NCBI RefSeq assembly: GCF_021233355.1
Contig: NZ_CP089507.1
Span: 3,907,001-3,971,000, forward strand
Direction: 5' to 3'
From: Luteimonas fraxinea
GTDB lineage: Bacteria > Pseudomonadota > Gammaproteobacteria > Xanthomonadales > Xanthomonadaceae
Length of the DNA stretch: 64,000 bases
Part shown: positions 1 to 9,876 of the stretch, piece after piece
Layout: the number at the start of each line of letters is the position of its first letter
Position numbering within the stretch: position 1 is the stretch's first letter
Notes under the pieces: model-generated
Databases searched by the model: none
What the model saw: the letters and a program-made list of their open reading frames with translations, nothing else
What the model was told of the DNA's origin: nothing
Program-made: the position numbers and the translations under genes

Positions 1-623
1 ACACGCACGGTGCTGTCGCGACCCGGTTTCAATCCCACGACGCCGCAGCATGAAGATGGCAGCCGTATCGACCCGCCCCCGTCGCTGCCGTGCGCCACGG
101 GCACCAGGCCAGCCGCGACCGCCGCCGCGGCGCCGCCGCTTGAGCCGCCAGGTGAATGTGCCAGCGACCATGGATTGCGGGTGACCGGCCCCTGCAGGGG
201 TTCGGTGGAGGCGAGCAATCCGAACTCGGGCATCGCCGACTTGCCGACCGCCACCAGTCCCTGCGCCGCGAGACGGTCGACGTACGGATAGCCACGTTGG
301 ACCAGCACGCCGCTGCGGCTGCGCGAGCCTCCAGTTGTCGGCATACCGGGATAGTCCAGCGAGTCCTTCGGTAACCACGGCACGCCCGCCATCTCGCCAC
401 GCGTCGCAGTCGCATCGATGGACGCGGCCTCACGTCGAGCCAGTCCGAAGGCGCGATGACTCAGGCTCTGCAACTGTGGTTCCAGCGCTTCGATACGCTG
501 GATCGCCGCCTCCGTCAGTCCTGCCGCATCGATGTCGCCCGTACGCAGCAGGGCGGCCTGGTCGTGAGCATCGAGACGACCCAGGGCGAAAGCGTCGGCG
601 CGGGTGAGTGTGGTGCGTGACAT
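1..623 (-). CDS. Amidase signature family enzyme (partial, C-terminus off the left edge)
   Basis: Reading the minus strand from ATG at 623 gives 207 codons with no stop before the window edge. The product is an amidase-signature serine hydrolase that cleaves amide bonds through a Ser-cisSer-Lys triad. The catalytic Lys is at about residue 86 (WLPKDS), the cis-Ser lies in GGSSGG (about 159-164) and the nucleophile is Ser185 in GSDGGGSIR, followed by the family's CCGVVGLKP stretch. The family is usually 450-500 residues, so more than half is missing here. It lies 38 bp downstream of the APC permease in the same direction, so permease plus amidase probably form an operon for uptake and deamidation of an amino-acid amide or related amide. 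The substrate cannot be told from the sequence. Confidence 0.9.
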   Translation of the reverse strand, partial: MSRTTLTRADAFALGRLDAHDQAALLRTGDIDAAGLTEAAIQRIEALEPQLQSLSHRAFGLARREAASIDATATRGEMAGVPWLPKDSLDYPGMPTTGGSRSRSGVLVQRGYPYVDRLAAQGLVAVGKSAMPEFGLLASTEPLQGPVTRNPWSLAHSPGGSSGGAAAAVAAGLVPVAHGSDGGGSIRLPSSCCGVVGLKPGRDSTVR

Positions 624-661
624 GCGGGATTCCGGCAAAAGTGGCAAACGAAACGCGTCAA

Positions 662-2122
662 TCACGCCGTACGTCGGCGTGATCTGGCACGCCCGTAGAA
701 GCGGTAGATCAGCCCGCCAGTCAGCGCGTACACGAGCAGCAGGAAGACCGGCAGCAAATCGCCGGCCAGCGCTTGCTGCATGAGGTCCAGCGCTACCGGC
801 AACGTCATCGCGAAACTCAGGACGGTAGCGCCGACCGGGACGACGCCGAACCAGATGCCGAAGAGGCGGACGCCGCCAAGTGGTACCCGGAAGCGGCCGA
901 TCCGCTCGGGCTCGGTGCTTCGGATCCGGATCAGGCTGATCGCGACCATCGCGAACATCAGCGCGACACCGAACGAGATCAGGTCGGCCATGACCGAGAT
1001 CGGCAGCAGCGCGGCGTTGATCGCGGCCAGCGCGGCGAGCAGCAGGTTGGCGCCCGCGAGGCTGTTGCGTACCGGGTGCAGGCGGCTGAAGAGATCGGGC
1101 AGCAGGCCGTCGCGGGACATCGCGTAGCAGACCCGCGAATGGCCGAAGGCGTTGGCGAGCAACACGGACGCCAGCCCCGCGAGCGCGCCGATCTTGATCA
1201 CCACCGCGAACTGGGGCCACCCGATGCGGTCGACCGCGAGGGCGATGGGATCGGGCACGTCGAGGTCGCGAAACGGAACAAGGCCGGTCAGGACGATCGC
1301 TGCCAGCACGTACAACGTCGCGCAGATCGCCAGGGAACCGAGGATGCCGATCGGCACATCGCGCTGCGGATTACGGGTTTCCGCTGCGGCCGTCGATACG
1401 GTCTCGAATCCGAGGAATGCGAAGAACAGCAACGCAGCGGCACGCATCACGCCTTCCCAGCCGTAGGTGAAGCCACCTTCGTTGGGCGGCACGAACGGTG
1501 TCCAGTTGGCAGGATCGACTTCGGTCGCACCCACGGTAATGAAGGCAACAAGCACCAGCACCTTCACTACCACGAGGATGGTGTTGGCCAGCGAAGAGCG
1601 TGACGTACCCATCGCGACGATCGCACCTGCACACAGCACCGCGAACGCGGCGACGAGATTCGTATGTCCGGTGACCGTGAGCGACGCGCCGTTTGTGGCC
1701 GGCAGCAATTGGATTGCAGGCGTGGAGATCGCGACCGGTAACACGATGCCAAGGTCCCCTAGCAGGCTGCCGAGATACCCGGAGAACCCCACCGCCAGCA
1801 GCGAGGCCGCCACGCTGAATTCCAGAAACAGCAGCCAGCCCAACGCCCACGCCGGACCGATGCCGAGCGTGTGCTTGCAATAGCTGTAGGCCGAGCCGGA
1901 CTCCGGCACGCTCGACGACAACTCCGCGTAGCACAGGCCAACCAGCAGACAGGCCACGCCGGCGATCACGAACGACACCGTCACGGCGGGTCCCGCATAC
2001 AGCGACGCGGCGGTACCGATCAGCACGTAGACGCCGGCGCCCAGGATCTGCGCGACACCGAGTACCAGCAGCGCCGGCCAGCCGAGTCGCATCTGGAGAC
2101 CCGTCTCTGTTGGTGTTGTCAT
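662..2122 (-). CDS. APC superfamily amino acid permease
   Basis: This is a 486-residue, strongly hydrophobic inner-membrane protein with the amino acid/polyamine/organocation (APC) fold. The N-terminus carries the family's first-helix signature (GVAQILGAGVYVLIG, about 17-31), which contains the unwound substrate-binding Gly-rich segment. A second conserved block, FFAFLGFETVSTAAAETRNPQRDVPIG, lies mid-protein (about 233-259) and is typical of cationic and neutral amino acid transporters. About 12 membrane segments are expected. It is the first gene of a probable two-gene operon with the downstream amidase, suggesting import of an amino acid or amide that the amidase then processes. Start ATG at 2122 places the first membrane helix about 15 residues in, as usual for the family. 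Substrate is not assignable. Confidence 0.9.
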   Translation of the reverse strand: MTTPTETGLQMRLGWPALLVLGVAQILGAGVYVLIGTAASLYAGPAVTVSFVIAGVACLLVGLCYAELSSSVPESGSAYSYCKHTLGIGPAWALGWLLFLEFSVAASLLAVGFSGYLGSLLGDLGIVLPVAISTPAIQLLPATNGASLTVTGHTNLVAAFAVLCAGAIVAMGTSRSSLANTILVVVKVLVLVAFITVGATEVDPANWTPFVPPNEGGFTYGWEGVMRAAALLFFAFLGFETVSTAAAETRNPQRDVPIGILGSLAICATLYVLAAIVLTGLVPFRDLDVPDPIALAVDRIGWPQFAVVIKIGALAGLASVLLANAFGHSRVCYAMSRDGLLPDLFSRLHPVRNSLAGANLLLAALAAINAALLPISVMADLISFGVALMFAMVAISLIRIRSTEPERIGRFRVPLGGVRLFGIWFGVVPVGATVLSFAMTLPVALDLMQQALAGDLLPVFLLLVYALTGGLIYRFYGRARSRRRTA

Positions 2123-2405
2123 CGACCGCCCACCCTACGCAGCACCACACGCGCGAACCGCATGCATTCGTCGCCGTGGGTCGCTGTGCGCTCCGGGCAA
2201 GCGGAAAACTGGCAGGTGGTTCGGGAATGATCGTTCGTCACGCCTGCATGCTGTCGGCTCGAGCGTCACATCGCTTCGCCATCCCGTTCCGCGACTTGGC
2301 CGAACTGTCCGGCGGTTCACCGATCCGGCCTGTGTAATCCGAAGACGTCATCCGCAACGCGTAGACATGTCGGCCTACAACGGTGCCTGACGCAGACGCG
2401 CGCCT

Positions 2406-3290
2406 TCAGCGGATCTCGAACGCGAACCGCATGACGTCGGTCACCGAGCGCGCCGGCACGGTCACGTGCACCTCGTCGGGATAGCGCAGCAGACGGACCC
2501 GCAACCCCTGGCCCGACAGCCGGTCCAGGCGCGCGACCAGCGCGCGCGCGGGCTCGGGATCGTCATCGGTGTCGCGATCGCCGACGACCACCATCAGGCG
2601 GCTGTTGCGCCCCACCCGGCCATCGGCCAGCCGCGCGACGAACACGCGTTCGTCATCGAGAATGCCCTGCGCGTTCCACTCCATCGACGGACTGGCCGCG
2701 ACGATGGAATGGAACGCGTCAGGTCGCTCGTAAAGCGCATACAACGCGAACAGTCCGCCCAGCGAATGTCCGAACAGCGCATGACGCTCCGGATCGACGG
2801 GGTAGCGGCGGGCGATCTCCGCGCGCAGCGGACCGGTCAGGAAATCCAGGAAGGCCTTGCGTGCGCCACTCGGGTATTGCGCGAGTTCCCGGTACTGGCG
2901 CGGCGGCGGATCGGGCATCGGCGCGACGAAGTCGTTGAGGCGGCGCACGTCCCAGGCATCGTCGGTCGGATACCCGACGCCGACGATGATTGCCTTGCCA
3001 ACTGGCAGGTGTTCCGCCACTCGGCGCGCCTGCGCGAACGACGCGAAATAGGCGTTGCCGTCCAGCACGTAGAGCACCGGATAGCCGTCAGCCGGCGCGG
3101 CGCCTGGATCGTCCGGCAGCGACACGGCGATCCGGTAGATCCCGCCAGCGCCCGAGTCCATATCCCAGGTCTGGGTAGCAGGCATCGCATGGCGCGCAGG
3201 CGCCGCCGGCTCCGATGCGCTCGCGACGGATGCCAGGAGCGCGGTAGCGACCGCCACCATCCAGACCAGACTGCTGCAAGTGCGTCCCAT
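2406..3290 (-). CDS. Exported alpha/beta-hydrolase, putative esterase family (siderophore-esterase-like)
   Basis: The protein (294 residues) starts at ATG 3290, chosen because a GGAG ribosome site lies 6 bases upstream and a clean signal peptide follows (hydrophobic SLVWMVAVATALLASVASA). The nucleophile elbow GHSLGG and the block YPVLYVLDGNAYF mark the putative-esterase (esterase D/IroE-type) family; a late His in the DEVHVTVP context would complete the triad. IroE-like members hydrolyse siderophore esters in the periplasm, and the nearby TonB siderophore receptor and PchR-type regulator fit such a role, but peptide or sugar ester hydrolysis is equally possible. It is divergent from the ArgE-like gene, with about 280 bp between the two starts. 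Confidence 0.8.
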   Translation of the reverse strand: MGRTCSSLVWMVAVATALLASVASASEPAAPARHAMPATQTWDMDSGAGGIYRIAVSLPDDPGAAPADGYPVLYVLDGNAYFASFAQARRVAEHLPVGKAIIVGVGYPTDDAWDVRRLNDFVAPMPDPPPRQYRELAQYPSGARKAFLDFLTGPLRAEIARRYPVDPERHALFGHSLGGLFALYALYERPDAFHSIVAASPSMEWNAQGILDDERVFVARLADGRVGRNSRLMVVVGDRDTDDDPEPARALVARLDRLSGQGLRVRLLRYPDEVHVTVPARSVTDVMRFAFEIR

Positions 3291-3570
3291 GTTCCGCTCC
3301 GATGTTCCACAGATTCCGCGATCCATTCATTCCCTACATCGATGCGGAACACAAGCACGCTCCGCGCCGCACCCGCCATGCTGTGCGAATCCATGGCGCC
3401 GGACTTGTCCATCTGAGCCCGCCGCTTCGCCGGATGTCCCGCCGTCAGATCGTCCACGCGGTCGATCCGCGTCGCGCGATCTGTTTCTGCGAAGTCGCGA
3501 ACGCGATCGGCATGCCCTTTGCTGCGCGACGCGGCTAGGCTCGGGACACGTCCCATCGTCAGGATCCCCC

Positions 3571-4743
3571 TTGCCCCCTCTCGACCCCACGGCATCCGCG
3601 AATGCGCACGACTGGCTCGCAAGACTGGTCGCTTTCGACACGACATCGCGCAACTCCAACCTCGCACTGGTCGAGGCGGTCGAAGCCTGGCTCGCTACGC
3701 TGGGTGTGCGTTCGACGCGCGTCCCCGCGCCCGCCGGCGGCAAGGCCAACCTGCTGTTCTCGATCGGTCCCGACGTGACTGGCGGCGTTGTGCTGTCGGG
3801 CCACACCGATGTGGTCCCGGTCGACGGCCAGGACTGGCACAGCGATCCATGGACATTGACCGAGCGCAACGGCCGCCTGCACGGGCGCGGCGCCGCGGAC
3901 ATGAAAGGCTTCATCGCCGCCGGCCTGTCGCGGGTGCCGGCGATGCTGGCCGCAAATCTGCGGCGCCCGGTGCACTTTGCGCTGTCGTACGACGAGGAAG
4001 TCGGCCTGCTCGGTGCGCCCTCGCTGATCGACGCTCTGCTGGCGGGCGTACCGCGTCCGGCGGTCGTGATCGTGGGTGAACCGACCGGGATGCGTGTGGT
4101 CGAACGGCACAAGGGAATCATGGGTCTGCGCACAACCGTACTTGGCCACGAGGCGCATTCGAGCCAGACCCATCTGGGTGTCAGCGCGAACATGGTCGCC
4201 ACGCGCCTGATGGCGAAAATTGTCGCGATCGCCGACCGCCTGGCCGCCGCTCCCGAAACCGGCAGCGGTTTCGTGCCGCCGCATGCCACGGTCACGATCG
4301 GCCTGGTCAACGGCGGCACCGCGCCCAACATACTCGCGCGCGAATGCAGCTTCGTCTGGGACATCCGCTCGGCATCGCCGACCGAGGCCCGCGCGGTCTA
4401 TGACGAGGTCGAAGCGCTGGTCCGCGAACTGGACGCGGAGATCCGCGCGCGCTTCGACGATTGCGGTATCGCGACCGAGATCCTGTCCGACGTACCGCCG
4501 CTGACGGGCGCCGGCAATGCACCCGCATTGGACATGGTTGCGCGTCTGCTCGGTACTTCGGAATGCGAAGTCGCCTCCTACGTCTCGGAGGCCGGTCTGT
4601 TCGAAGGCGCCGGCCTGCCGACCGTAATCTGTGGGCCCGGCTGGATCGCGCAGGCGCACCAGCCCGACGAGTACATCGAACTCGCCCAGCTCGACGCCTG
4701 CGCAGTGTTCATGGACCGTCTCATCGACGAGTTGCGTAGATGA
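3571..4743 (+). CDS. M20 family metallohydrolase, acetylornithine deacetylase (ArgE)-like
   Basis: This is a di-zinc deacylase of the M20/ArgE group, 390 residues. Metal and catalytic residues are visible: SGHTDVVPV (His and the catalytic Asp), GRGAADMKGF (bridging Asp), SYDEEVGLLG (general-base Glu and metal Glu), GEPT, and a final His in AQAHQPDEYI. I start it at TTG 3571 because AGGA lies six bases upstream and the 390-residue length then equals ArgE; an ATG in the same frame at 3280 would add 97 residues with no family resemblance. The stop overlaps the start of the MFS gene by 4 bp (ATGA), so the pair is translationally coupled. Outside an arginine operon, coupled to a transporter, it more likely deacylates an imported N-acyl amino acid than makes arginine. 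Confidence 0.87.
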   Translation: MPPLDPTASANAHDWLARLVAFDTTSRNSNLALVEAVEAWLATLGVRSTRVPAPAGGKANLLFSIGPDVTGGVVLSGHTDVVPVDGQDWHSDPWTLTERNGRLHGRGAADMKGFIAAGLSRVPAMLAANLRRPVHFALSYDEEVGLLGAPSLIDALLAGVPRPAVVIVGEPTGMRVVERHKGIMGLRTTVLGHEAHSSQTHLGVSANMVATRLMAKIVAIADRLAAAPETGSGFVPPHATVTIGLVNGGTAPNILARECSFVWDIRSASPTEARAVYDEVEALVRELDAEIRARFDDCGIATEILSDVPPLTGAGNAPALDMVARLLGTSECEVASYVSEAGLFEGAGLPTVICGPGWIAQAHQPDEYIELAQLDACAVFMDRLIDELRR

Positions 4744-6062
4744 GCCGCCTCGATGTGGGCACCGGCAGTGAGGCGTACCGGCGCGTCGTCGGCGGACGCA
4801 ACTGGATCCTCGGTGTGCTCACGTCGATCTACCTGGTCAACTTCATCGACCGGCAGATCCTGGCGATCCTGCTGCCACAGGTGAAAGCCGAGTTCGACCT
4901 CTCCGACACCTACCTCGGCCTGCTGGTCGGGCCGACGTTCGCACTCTTCTACGCGACGATGGGCCTGCCACTGGCGTTGCTGGCCGATCGGGTCAACCGG
5001 CGCCGGCTGATCGCCGCGTCACTGGCGCTGTTCTCGCTGATGACGATCGCCTGCGGTCTGGTGCTGCAGTTCTGGCAACTGGTGATCGCACGCATCCTCA
5101 CCGGCGTCGGCGAGGCCGGTACAGGCCCTGCCTCTCAGACGATGATCACGGATCTGTTTCCCGCCGAGCGCCGCGGGCGCGCGCAGGCGATCTATGCCAC
5201 GGGCGCCAATCTTGGCGTGCTCGTCGCGTTCGCTGCAGGCGGTTTCATCGCCCAGGCCTGGGGTTGGCGTGCGGCCTTCATCGCAGCCGGCCTGCCCGGT
5301 CTGGTGCTGACCGTGGTGCTGCTGGTGACGGTCCGCGACCCACAACGTGGCGCCCACGACCGCATCGTCGTCGCGGACCCCGCGCCACCGTTCTCCAAGG
5401 TCATGCTGCAGCTGTGGCGCAGCCGCGCGTTCCGCTGGACCACGCTCGGCGCGTGTTCCACCTGTTTCACGGCCTACTCTCTGGGCAGCTTCTTCCCGAT
5501 GTTCCTGGCCCGCAGCCACGGTCTGTCGACTGCCGAGATCGGTATGGTGATGGCGCTGATCATGGGTGTGTGCGGCGGTCTGGCCACCTATGCCGCCGGC
5601 CATTTCGCCGATCGCTTCGGCCGCAGCGATCCGCGTTGGTATTCATGGGTCCCCGCGATCGCGGCAGCTCTGCCACTGCCGCTGGCGCCGATCTGCTTTC
5701 TGGTCGGCGACACCGGCATCGCAATCGCCGCAGCGATCATTCCGCTGTCGCTGACCGCCGCTTTCATCGGCCCGACGATCACCATCATCCAGCGCCTGGT
5801 GCCCGTGCGCAGCCGTGCGACCGCAGTCGCCACCCTGATCCTGATCGACAACATCATCGGGCTTGGACTGGGCCCGCAGTTCGTCGGCATCGCCAGCGAT
5901 CTCTGGCGGCCGGCACTGGGCGAGGACTCTCTTCGCTACGCGATGCTCGCCGCGACGATGGGATCGGTGGTGTCGGTATTCGGCTTCGTCATGGCCGCGC
6001 GCCATGTACGCGGCGACATCGCCATACGCGAAGCGTCGGCCACTGCTGCACCGAATGGCTAA
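4740..6062 (+). CDS. Major facilitator superfamily transporter
   Basis: A 440-residue membrane protein with the MFS fold. The segment NFIDRQILAILLPQVKAEFDLSDTYLGLLVGPTF at the start is typical of the spinster/phthalate-permease-like MFS proteins that are common beside TonB receptors in alpha- and gammaproteobacteria. The loop 2-3 motif is LADRVNRRRLI (about 80-90) and a second DRFGR repeat lies in the C-terminal half. About 12 helices are expected. It overlaps the ArgE-like gene by 4 bp and sits 115 bp ahead of the TonB receptor, so substrate probably crosses the outer membrane through the receptor, the inner membrane through this protein, and is then deacylated. The substrate is inferred only from context. 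Confidence 0.88.
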   Translation: MSRLDVGTGSEAYRRVVGGRNWILGVLTSIYLVNFIDRQILAILLPQVKAEFDLSDTYLGLLVGPTFALFYATMGLPLALLADRVNRRRLIAASLALFSLMTIACGLVLQFWQLVIARILTGVGEAGTGPASQTMITDLFPAERRGRAQAIYATGANLGVLVAFAAGGFIAQAWGWRAAFIAAGLPGLVLTVVLLVTVRDPQRGAHDRIVVADPAPPFSKVMLQLWRSRAFRWTTLGACSTCFTAYSLGSFFPMFLARSHGLSTAEIGMVMALIMGVCGGLATYAAGHFADRFGRSDPRWYSWVPAIAAALPLPLAPICFLVGDTGIAIAAAIIPLSLTAAFIGPTITIIQRLVPVRSRATAVATLILIDNIIGLGLGPQFVGIASDLWRPALGEDSLRYAMLAATMGSVVSVFGFVMAARHVRGDIAIREASATAAPNG

Positions 6063-6176
6063 GACTTCGCGCTGACCTGCCAAGCGCCGGTGGCGCCCGC
6101 TGGGGTATCAAACCATGTCACCCGGGCGCGGGACATCCCCGCCGCCCGACGCGGGACCTTCGACGGAGAAGCCGTA

Positions 6177-8321
6177 ATGAACCACGCAGCCAGGCGCATG
6201 CTCGTTCCCAGTGCGCTCACCCTTGCTCTGCTGTCGACGCCGGTATTCGCGCAGAGCACCGCCACGTCGGTGTCCGATACGCAGTCAACGGATGCCAAGG
6301 ACCTCGACGCCGTACTCGTCGTCGGACAGCGTGCAAACCGGGTCAGCAACGGTGCGACCAATCTCGACCTGGACATCAAGGAAACGCCGCAGTCGATCAG
6401 CGTGATCGACAGCCAGCAGATGCAGGACTTCGGTGCCGACAGCCTCAACGACGCACTGCGCCTCGCGACCGGCATCCAGGTGGAACAGACCTCGACCAAC
6501 CAGACGCAATTCCTGGCACGCGGCTTCGAGATCAAGAACACCCAGATCGACGGTGTCGGCCTGCCCAACGGCTGGGGCGTTGTCACCAACGCGATGGATG
6601 CGTTCGGATTCGAGAAGCTGGAAGTGATCCGTGGCGCCAATGGCCTGCTGACCGGCGTGGGCAATGCGTCCGGAACGATCAACTACGTCCGCAAGCGACC
6701 CACCAACGAGGCGAAAGGACAGGTCGGGCTGACCGCCGGATCGAACGGACGTCGCCGCATCGAGGCCGACTACTCGACGCCATTCTCCGAAGACGGCACC
6801 TGGGCCGGCCGTGTGGTCGTCGCGCGCGAGGAAAGCGATTCCTACCTGCGCGACTTCGAAAGCGAGCGTTCGTATCTGTACGGCGTGGTCGACGGCCAGA
6901 TCGGCGAGAACGGCACGCTGGCATTTGGTTACTCGTGGCAGAAATCGGACACCAGCGGCAACATGTGGGGCGCGCTGAGCTTCATCGATACCGACGGCAA
7001 CCAGATCGAATGGGACCGCAGCGCTTCGACAACCCAGGACTGGACCTACTGGAACTCGACCACGCACGCCGCGTTCGTCGAGTACACACATCAGTTGGGT
7101 GACAACTGGCAGGCCAAGGCGTCTTACAACTACCGTGTCTACGATCACGAATCGCAGCTGTTCATGGCGTACTCGCTGTTCGGTCTTGATCCGGCCACCG
7201 GCGAAGGCCTGTATGGGTGGGCCTACAAGAGCCCTTACGAGACCAAGGCCCATATCGGAGACGTCACCGTCAACGGTCGCTTCAACCTGTTCGGCCGCGA
7301 ACACGAAGCGATGTTCGGTGCGAGCACTGCGCGAAGCGAGGGCATCGACGAGTACCACCCGGTCGACACCACCGGCCCGCAGTTCGGCGCCCTGCCCGGC
7401 TTCCCGTACGCAGGCGGTGCGATCACCGAGCCCGCCTGGGGTGAACGCGCGCCCTACACCGCGTTGAACCAGCGTCTGACCCGCGTCTTCGGCGCCACCC
7501 GCATTGCGTTCACCGATCGCTTCAAGACGATCATCGGGTTCAACTGGGCGGAGTTCCAGCGCGACAGCGCCGACAATGCCGGCGGTATGTCCGACATCAC
7601 TGACCGCAACCTGGCGCCCTACGCTGGCGTGACGTTCGACTTCAGCGACCGCATCACCGGTTACGCCAACTACTCCTACATCTACCAGCCGCAGGATGAA
7701 GTCGACTTCGACCGCGAATACTTCGCGCCGAGCAAGGGCACCAACTACGAGGTGGGCGTCAAGGCCGAGTGGCTGGACCAGCGCCTGCTGACTACGCTGG
7801 CGTGGTTCAGCGCCAAGCAGGACGGACTGGCCACGTACGTCGGCACGCGCTTTATGGACGGCTACGCGTATGGCTATTCGCGACCGGTCGACATCGAGTC
7901 GGAAGGTTTCGAGTTCGAGGCCACCGGCAAGCTGGGCGAAAACATCAACCTGTTGTTCGGTTACACGCAGCTGTCGATGGACGGCGAAGACGGCAGCGAC
8001 ACCTACAGCTGGGTGCCGCGTCGCACGGCCAATCTGCTGCTCAGCACGCGCCTGTCAGCTGTGCCCGCGGTGTCGTTCGGCGCAGGTGGGCGCTGGCAGG
8101 AGAGGATCTCGAACTTCGAGAGCTACGTCACCAGCAACCCGGTCCGCCAGGGCGGCTACACGCTGCTCAATGCCTTCGCAGCCTGGGACGTCACTCCGGA
8201 CGTGACACTGCGGGCCAACATCAACAACATCACCGACAAGAAGTACATCCAGAGCCTGTACTCGGTGAGCTACTACGGCCCGCCGCGCGAGTACTCGGTG
8301 AGCCTGGACTGGCGCTTCTGA
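6177..8321 (+). CDS. TonB-dependent siderophore receptor
   Basis: An outer-membrane ligand-gated porin of 714 residues. Start ATG 6177 has GGAG 8 bases upstream and opens a signal peptide ending in VFAQ. A TonB-box-like LDAVLVVG segment is followed by the plug domain: ETPQSISVIDSQQMQDF and FLARGFEI, then the plug block IRGANGLLTGVGNASGTINYVRKRP that defines siderophore receptors of the FhuE/FpvA type. A long beta-barrel region follows and the last residue is Phe (SLDWRF), the usual outer-membrane assembly signal. It is the third gene in a run with the deacylase and MFS transporter; the downstream region has a strong hairpin. The ligand, a siderophore or other chelate, is unknown. Confidence 0.92.
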   Translation: MNHAARRMLVPSALTLALLSTPVFAQSTATSVSDTQSTDAKDLDAVLVVGQRANRVSNGATNLDLDIKETPQSISVIDSQQMQDFGADSLNDALRLATGIQVEQTSTNQTQFLARGFEIKNTQIDGVGLPNGWGVVTNAMDAFGFEKLEVIRGANGLLTGVGNASGTINYVRKRPTNEAKGQVGLTAGSNGRRRIEADYSTPFSEDGTWAGRVVVAREESDSYLRDFESERSYLYGVVDGQIGENGTLAFGYSWQKSDTSGNMWGALSFIDTDGNQIEWDRSASTTQDWTYWNSTTHAAFVEYTHQLGDNWQAKASYNYRVYDHESQLFMAYSLFGLDPATGEGLYGWAYKSPYETKAHIGDVTVNGRFNLFGREHEAMFGASTARSEGIDEYHPVDTTGPQFGALPGFPYAGGAITEPAWGERAPYTALNQRLTRVFGATRIAFTDRFKTIIGFNWAEFQRDSADNAGGMSDITDRNLAPYAGVTFDFSDRITGYANYSYIYQPQDEVDFDREYFAPSKGTNYEVGVKAEWLDQRLLTTLAWFSAKQDGLATYVGTRFMDGYAYGYSRPVDIESEGFEFEATGKLGENINLLFGYTQLSMDGEDGSDTYSWVPRRTANLLLSTRLSAVPAVSFGAGGRWQERISNFESYVTSNPVRQGGYTLLNAFAAWDVTPDVTLRANINNITDKKYIQSLYSVSYYGPPREYSVSLDWRF

Positions 8322-8397
8322 CGGCACCACGCCGTCGCGGTACCGGGCCTGCCACCGGTATCGCAACGGTCGGGAAGACGTCACCGATGCACCAGTG

Positions 8398-8421
8398 AAC
8401 GCAGGCAGTGATGCCTGCGTT
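8398..8421. terminator. Bidirectional hairpin between convergent genes
   Basis: Ten-base arms AACGCAGGCA and TGCCTGCGTT enclose a GTGA loop, a perfect stem. It lies between the convergent TonB receptor and the exported hydrolase genes. There is little T-tract on either side, so termination efficiency is uncertain. Confidence 0.6.
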
Positions 8422-8495
8422 CTGCGTAGCGACAACCGCCGAGTCGTTAACAGCGCACGCGTTTGCGCACAGCCCGATGCAATGGAGAACGCCCG

Positions 8496-9845
8496 TCACC
8501 GGGCGCTGGAAGGTGCCGTTCCCGGTTGCTCGCGGGTGGCTTCTACCTCTGCCCAGCGCTGCAGGCGCGTGGGCACGTGCCGGACCAATGCAGGATGGCG
8601 ATCGATGGCGTGGTCCAGGCCCGTTACATCGGCGTCGCGCACGTATGCGTCGAGAAACGCGAGTACCACGTCGCCGACCGCGGACGTCGCAGCCTCGGGC
8701 GCGATGTCGCCGAAGCGTTCGTCGCGCATCGACGCCGGCAACAGCGTGTGGAAGTCGGTGAACCCCATGTGGCGGATGCCCCGCAACCGCAGGCGAACCA
8801 CGTCCGCAGTCGTGCCGGCCTCCCGCCAGCGTTCGTAGGCGAGATCGTTCGGGCTGTAGTCGGTCTCGCGTGGCTGGCCCTCGAACAGTCCGTAACGCGG
8901 CCAGTCGCTGAGCACCAGCAGCAGCGGACGCCCGATCGGACTGTCGTAGACGTCGGCCTCAAGGTTCTGACCGTCCAGGTTGACCGCGGCCCGGCACGCC
9001 GCAACCCGACGACAGCCGGCCGCCGATGCCGCTCCCCCGAACGACATGCCGGCAAATGCGAGCCGGTTGCGGTCTGCAATGGCGAGGATGTCGTGCAGAT
9101 CGGCCGGCGTAGCACCATCGACGATCGCAGCGGCCACGGCTTCGGTGTCCTCTCGCCAGCGCACCGCGGCGAGCCCGATGTGCGTGGATGACTGCGCACT
9201 TGCGTAGGTCTCCAGCGCTTCTCGGCGCGCAGCCAGTCCGTCCGCGCCCATCAGCACTTCCCACGCTGTAGTAAACCGCGCATCGGCCGCACCCGGTCCG
9301 AAAGGCGCGGTCGCCACCAGACGGCCGTCCCGCAGGCGAAGATCAGCCGAATCGCCCGGATGCGCGATCGACACCACGATGTAGCCGTGGCTGGCGAGCA
9401 GCATCGCCAGCGCGGTGTTCTGCTCCGGGTACAGGAACAGGCCATGGCTGTAGACCACCACCGGGAAACCGCCGGTCTGCGTCGCAGGACGCGCGTGCAA
9501 GCTTGCGGCAGTCCGTACGGCAACGAGCGTCTCCACCTCCGGCAGCGGATAGCGGAACAGCCGGCTGATTGCCGGCACGGTGGCTGTGACTGCTTCCGGT
9601 GCAAGGTACGCGGCGCCGTCGACCAGCGCCGACTCGACGGCGGGATACCAGACAACCGCCGGCAGGCGTCGCGGCCCGCTGTCGGGATCGGCGGCATCGA
9701 GCAGCCTGGTTGGATCGGCGAATTCGGTGCGGACCACGCCGACCGGATACCCGCCGTCGGGTGACGGCAGGGACGGCGCGGCGAGTGCGGCGGTGCAGGC
9801 ACTCGCGAGTGCGGTGACGACGAAAAACGAACGCAAAGAAGTCAT
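8496..9845 (-). CDS. Exported alpha/beta-hydrolase (platelet-activating-factor acetylhydrolase-like)
   Basis: A 449-residue protein with an N-terminal signal peptide (FFVVTALASACTAALAA). The mature part begins with the GYPVGVVRTEFADPTR...RRLPAVVWYPA pattern seen in PAF-acetylhydrolase-like and dienelactone-hydrolase-like bacterial hydrolases, then PVVVYSHGLFLYPEQNTALAMLLASHGYIVVSIAHPGD and the nucleophile elbow GMSFGGAA. A late His in RGIRHMGFTDFH is the likely triad His. It would act on an ester in the periplasm or outside. It lies 31 bp downstream of the AraC regulator on the same strand and may be its co-transcribed target. The true substrate is unknown; the same fold includes lipases and chlorophyllase-like enzymes. 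Confidence 0.8.
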   Translation of the reverse strand: MTSLRSFFVVTALASACTAALAAPSLPSPDGGYPVGVVRTEFADPTRLLDAADPDSGPRRLPAVVWYPAVESALVDGAAYLAPEAVTATVPAISRLFRYPLPEVETLVAVRTAASLHARPATQTGGFPVVVYSHGLFLYPEQNTALAMLLASHGYIVVSIAHPGDSADLRLRDGRLVATAPFGPGAADARFTTAWEVLMGADGLAARREALETYASAQSSTHIGLAAVRWREDTEAVAAAIVDGATPADLHDILAIADRNRLAFAGMSFGGAASAAGCRRVAACRAAVNLDGQNLEADVYDSPIGRPLLLVLSDWPRYGLFEGQPRETDYSPNDLAYERWREAGTTADVVRLRLRGIRHMGFTDFHTLLPASMRDERFGDIAPEAATSAVGDVVLAFLDAYVRDADVTGLDHAIDRHPALVRHVPTRLQRWAEVEATREQPGTAPSSAR

Positions 9846-9876
9846 GCAGTGTCCAGGTGCGGGCGGCTATGCCCGA

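Noticed and set aside
29..433. 134-codon minus-strand frame at the left edge
   Set aside because: It is out of frame with the amidase, whose reading frame in the same stretch shows the full amidase signature.
773..1603. 276-codon plus-strand frame
   Set aside because: Antisense to the APC permease; Arg/Asp/Gln-rich with no domain.
2466..3416. 316-codon plus-strand frame
   Set aside because: Antisense shadow of the exported esterase, which has a signal peptide and GHSLGG.
5264..7102. 612-codon open frame on the plus strand
   Set aside because: It overlaps the MFS and TonB receptor genes in another frame, is extremely Arg/His-rich and has no family feature; a GC-rich shadow.
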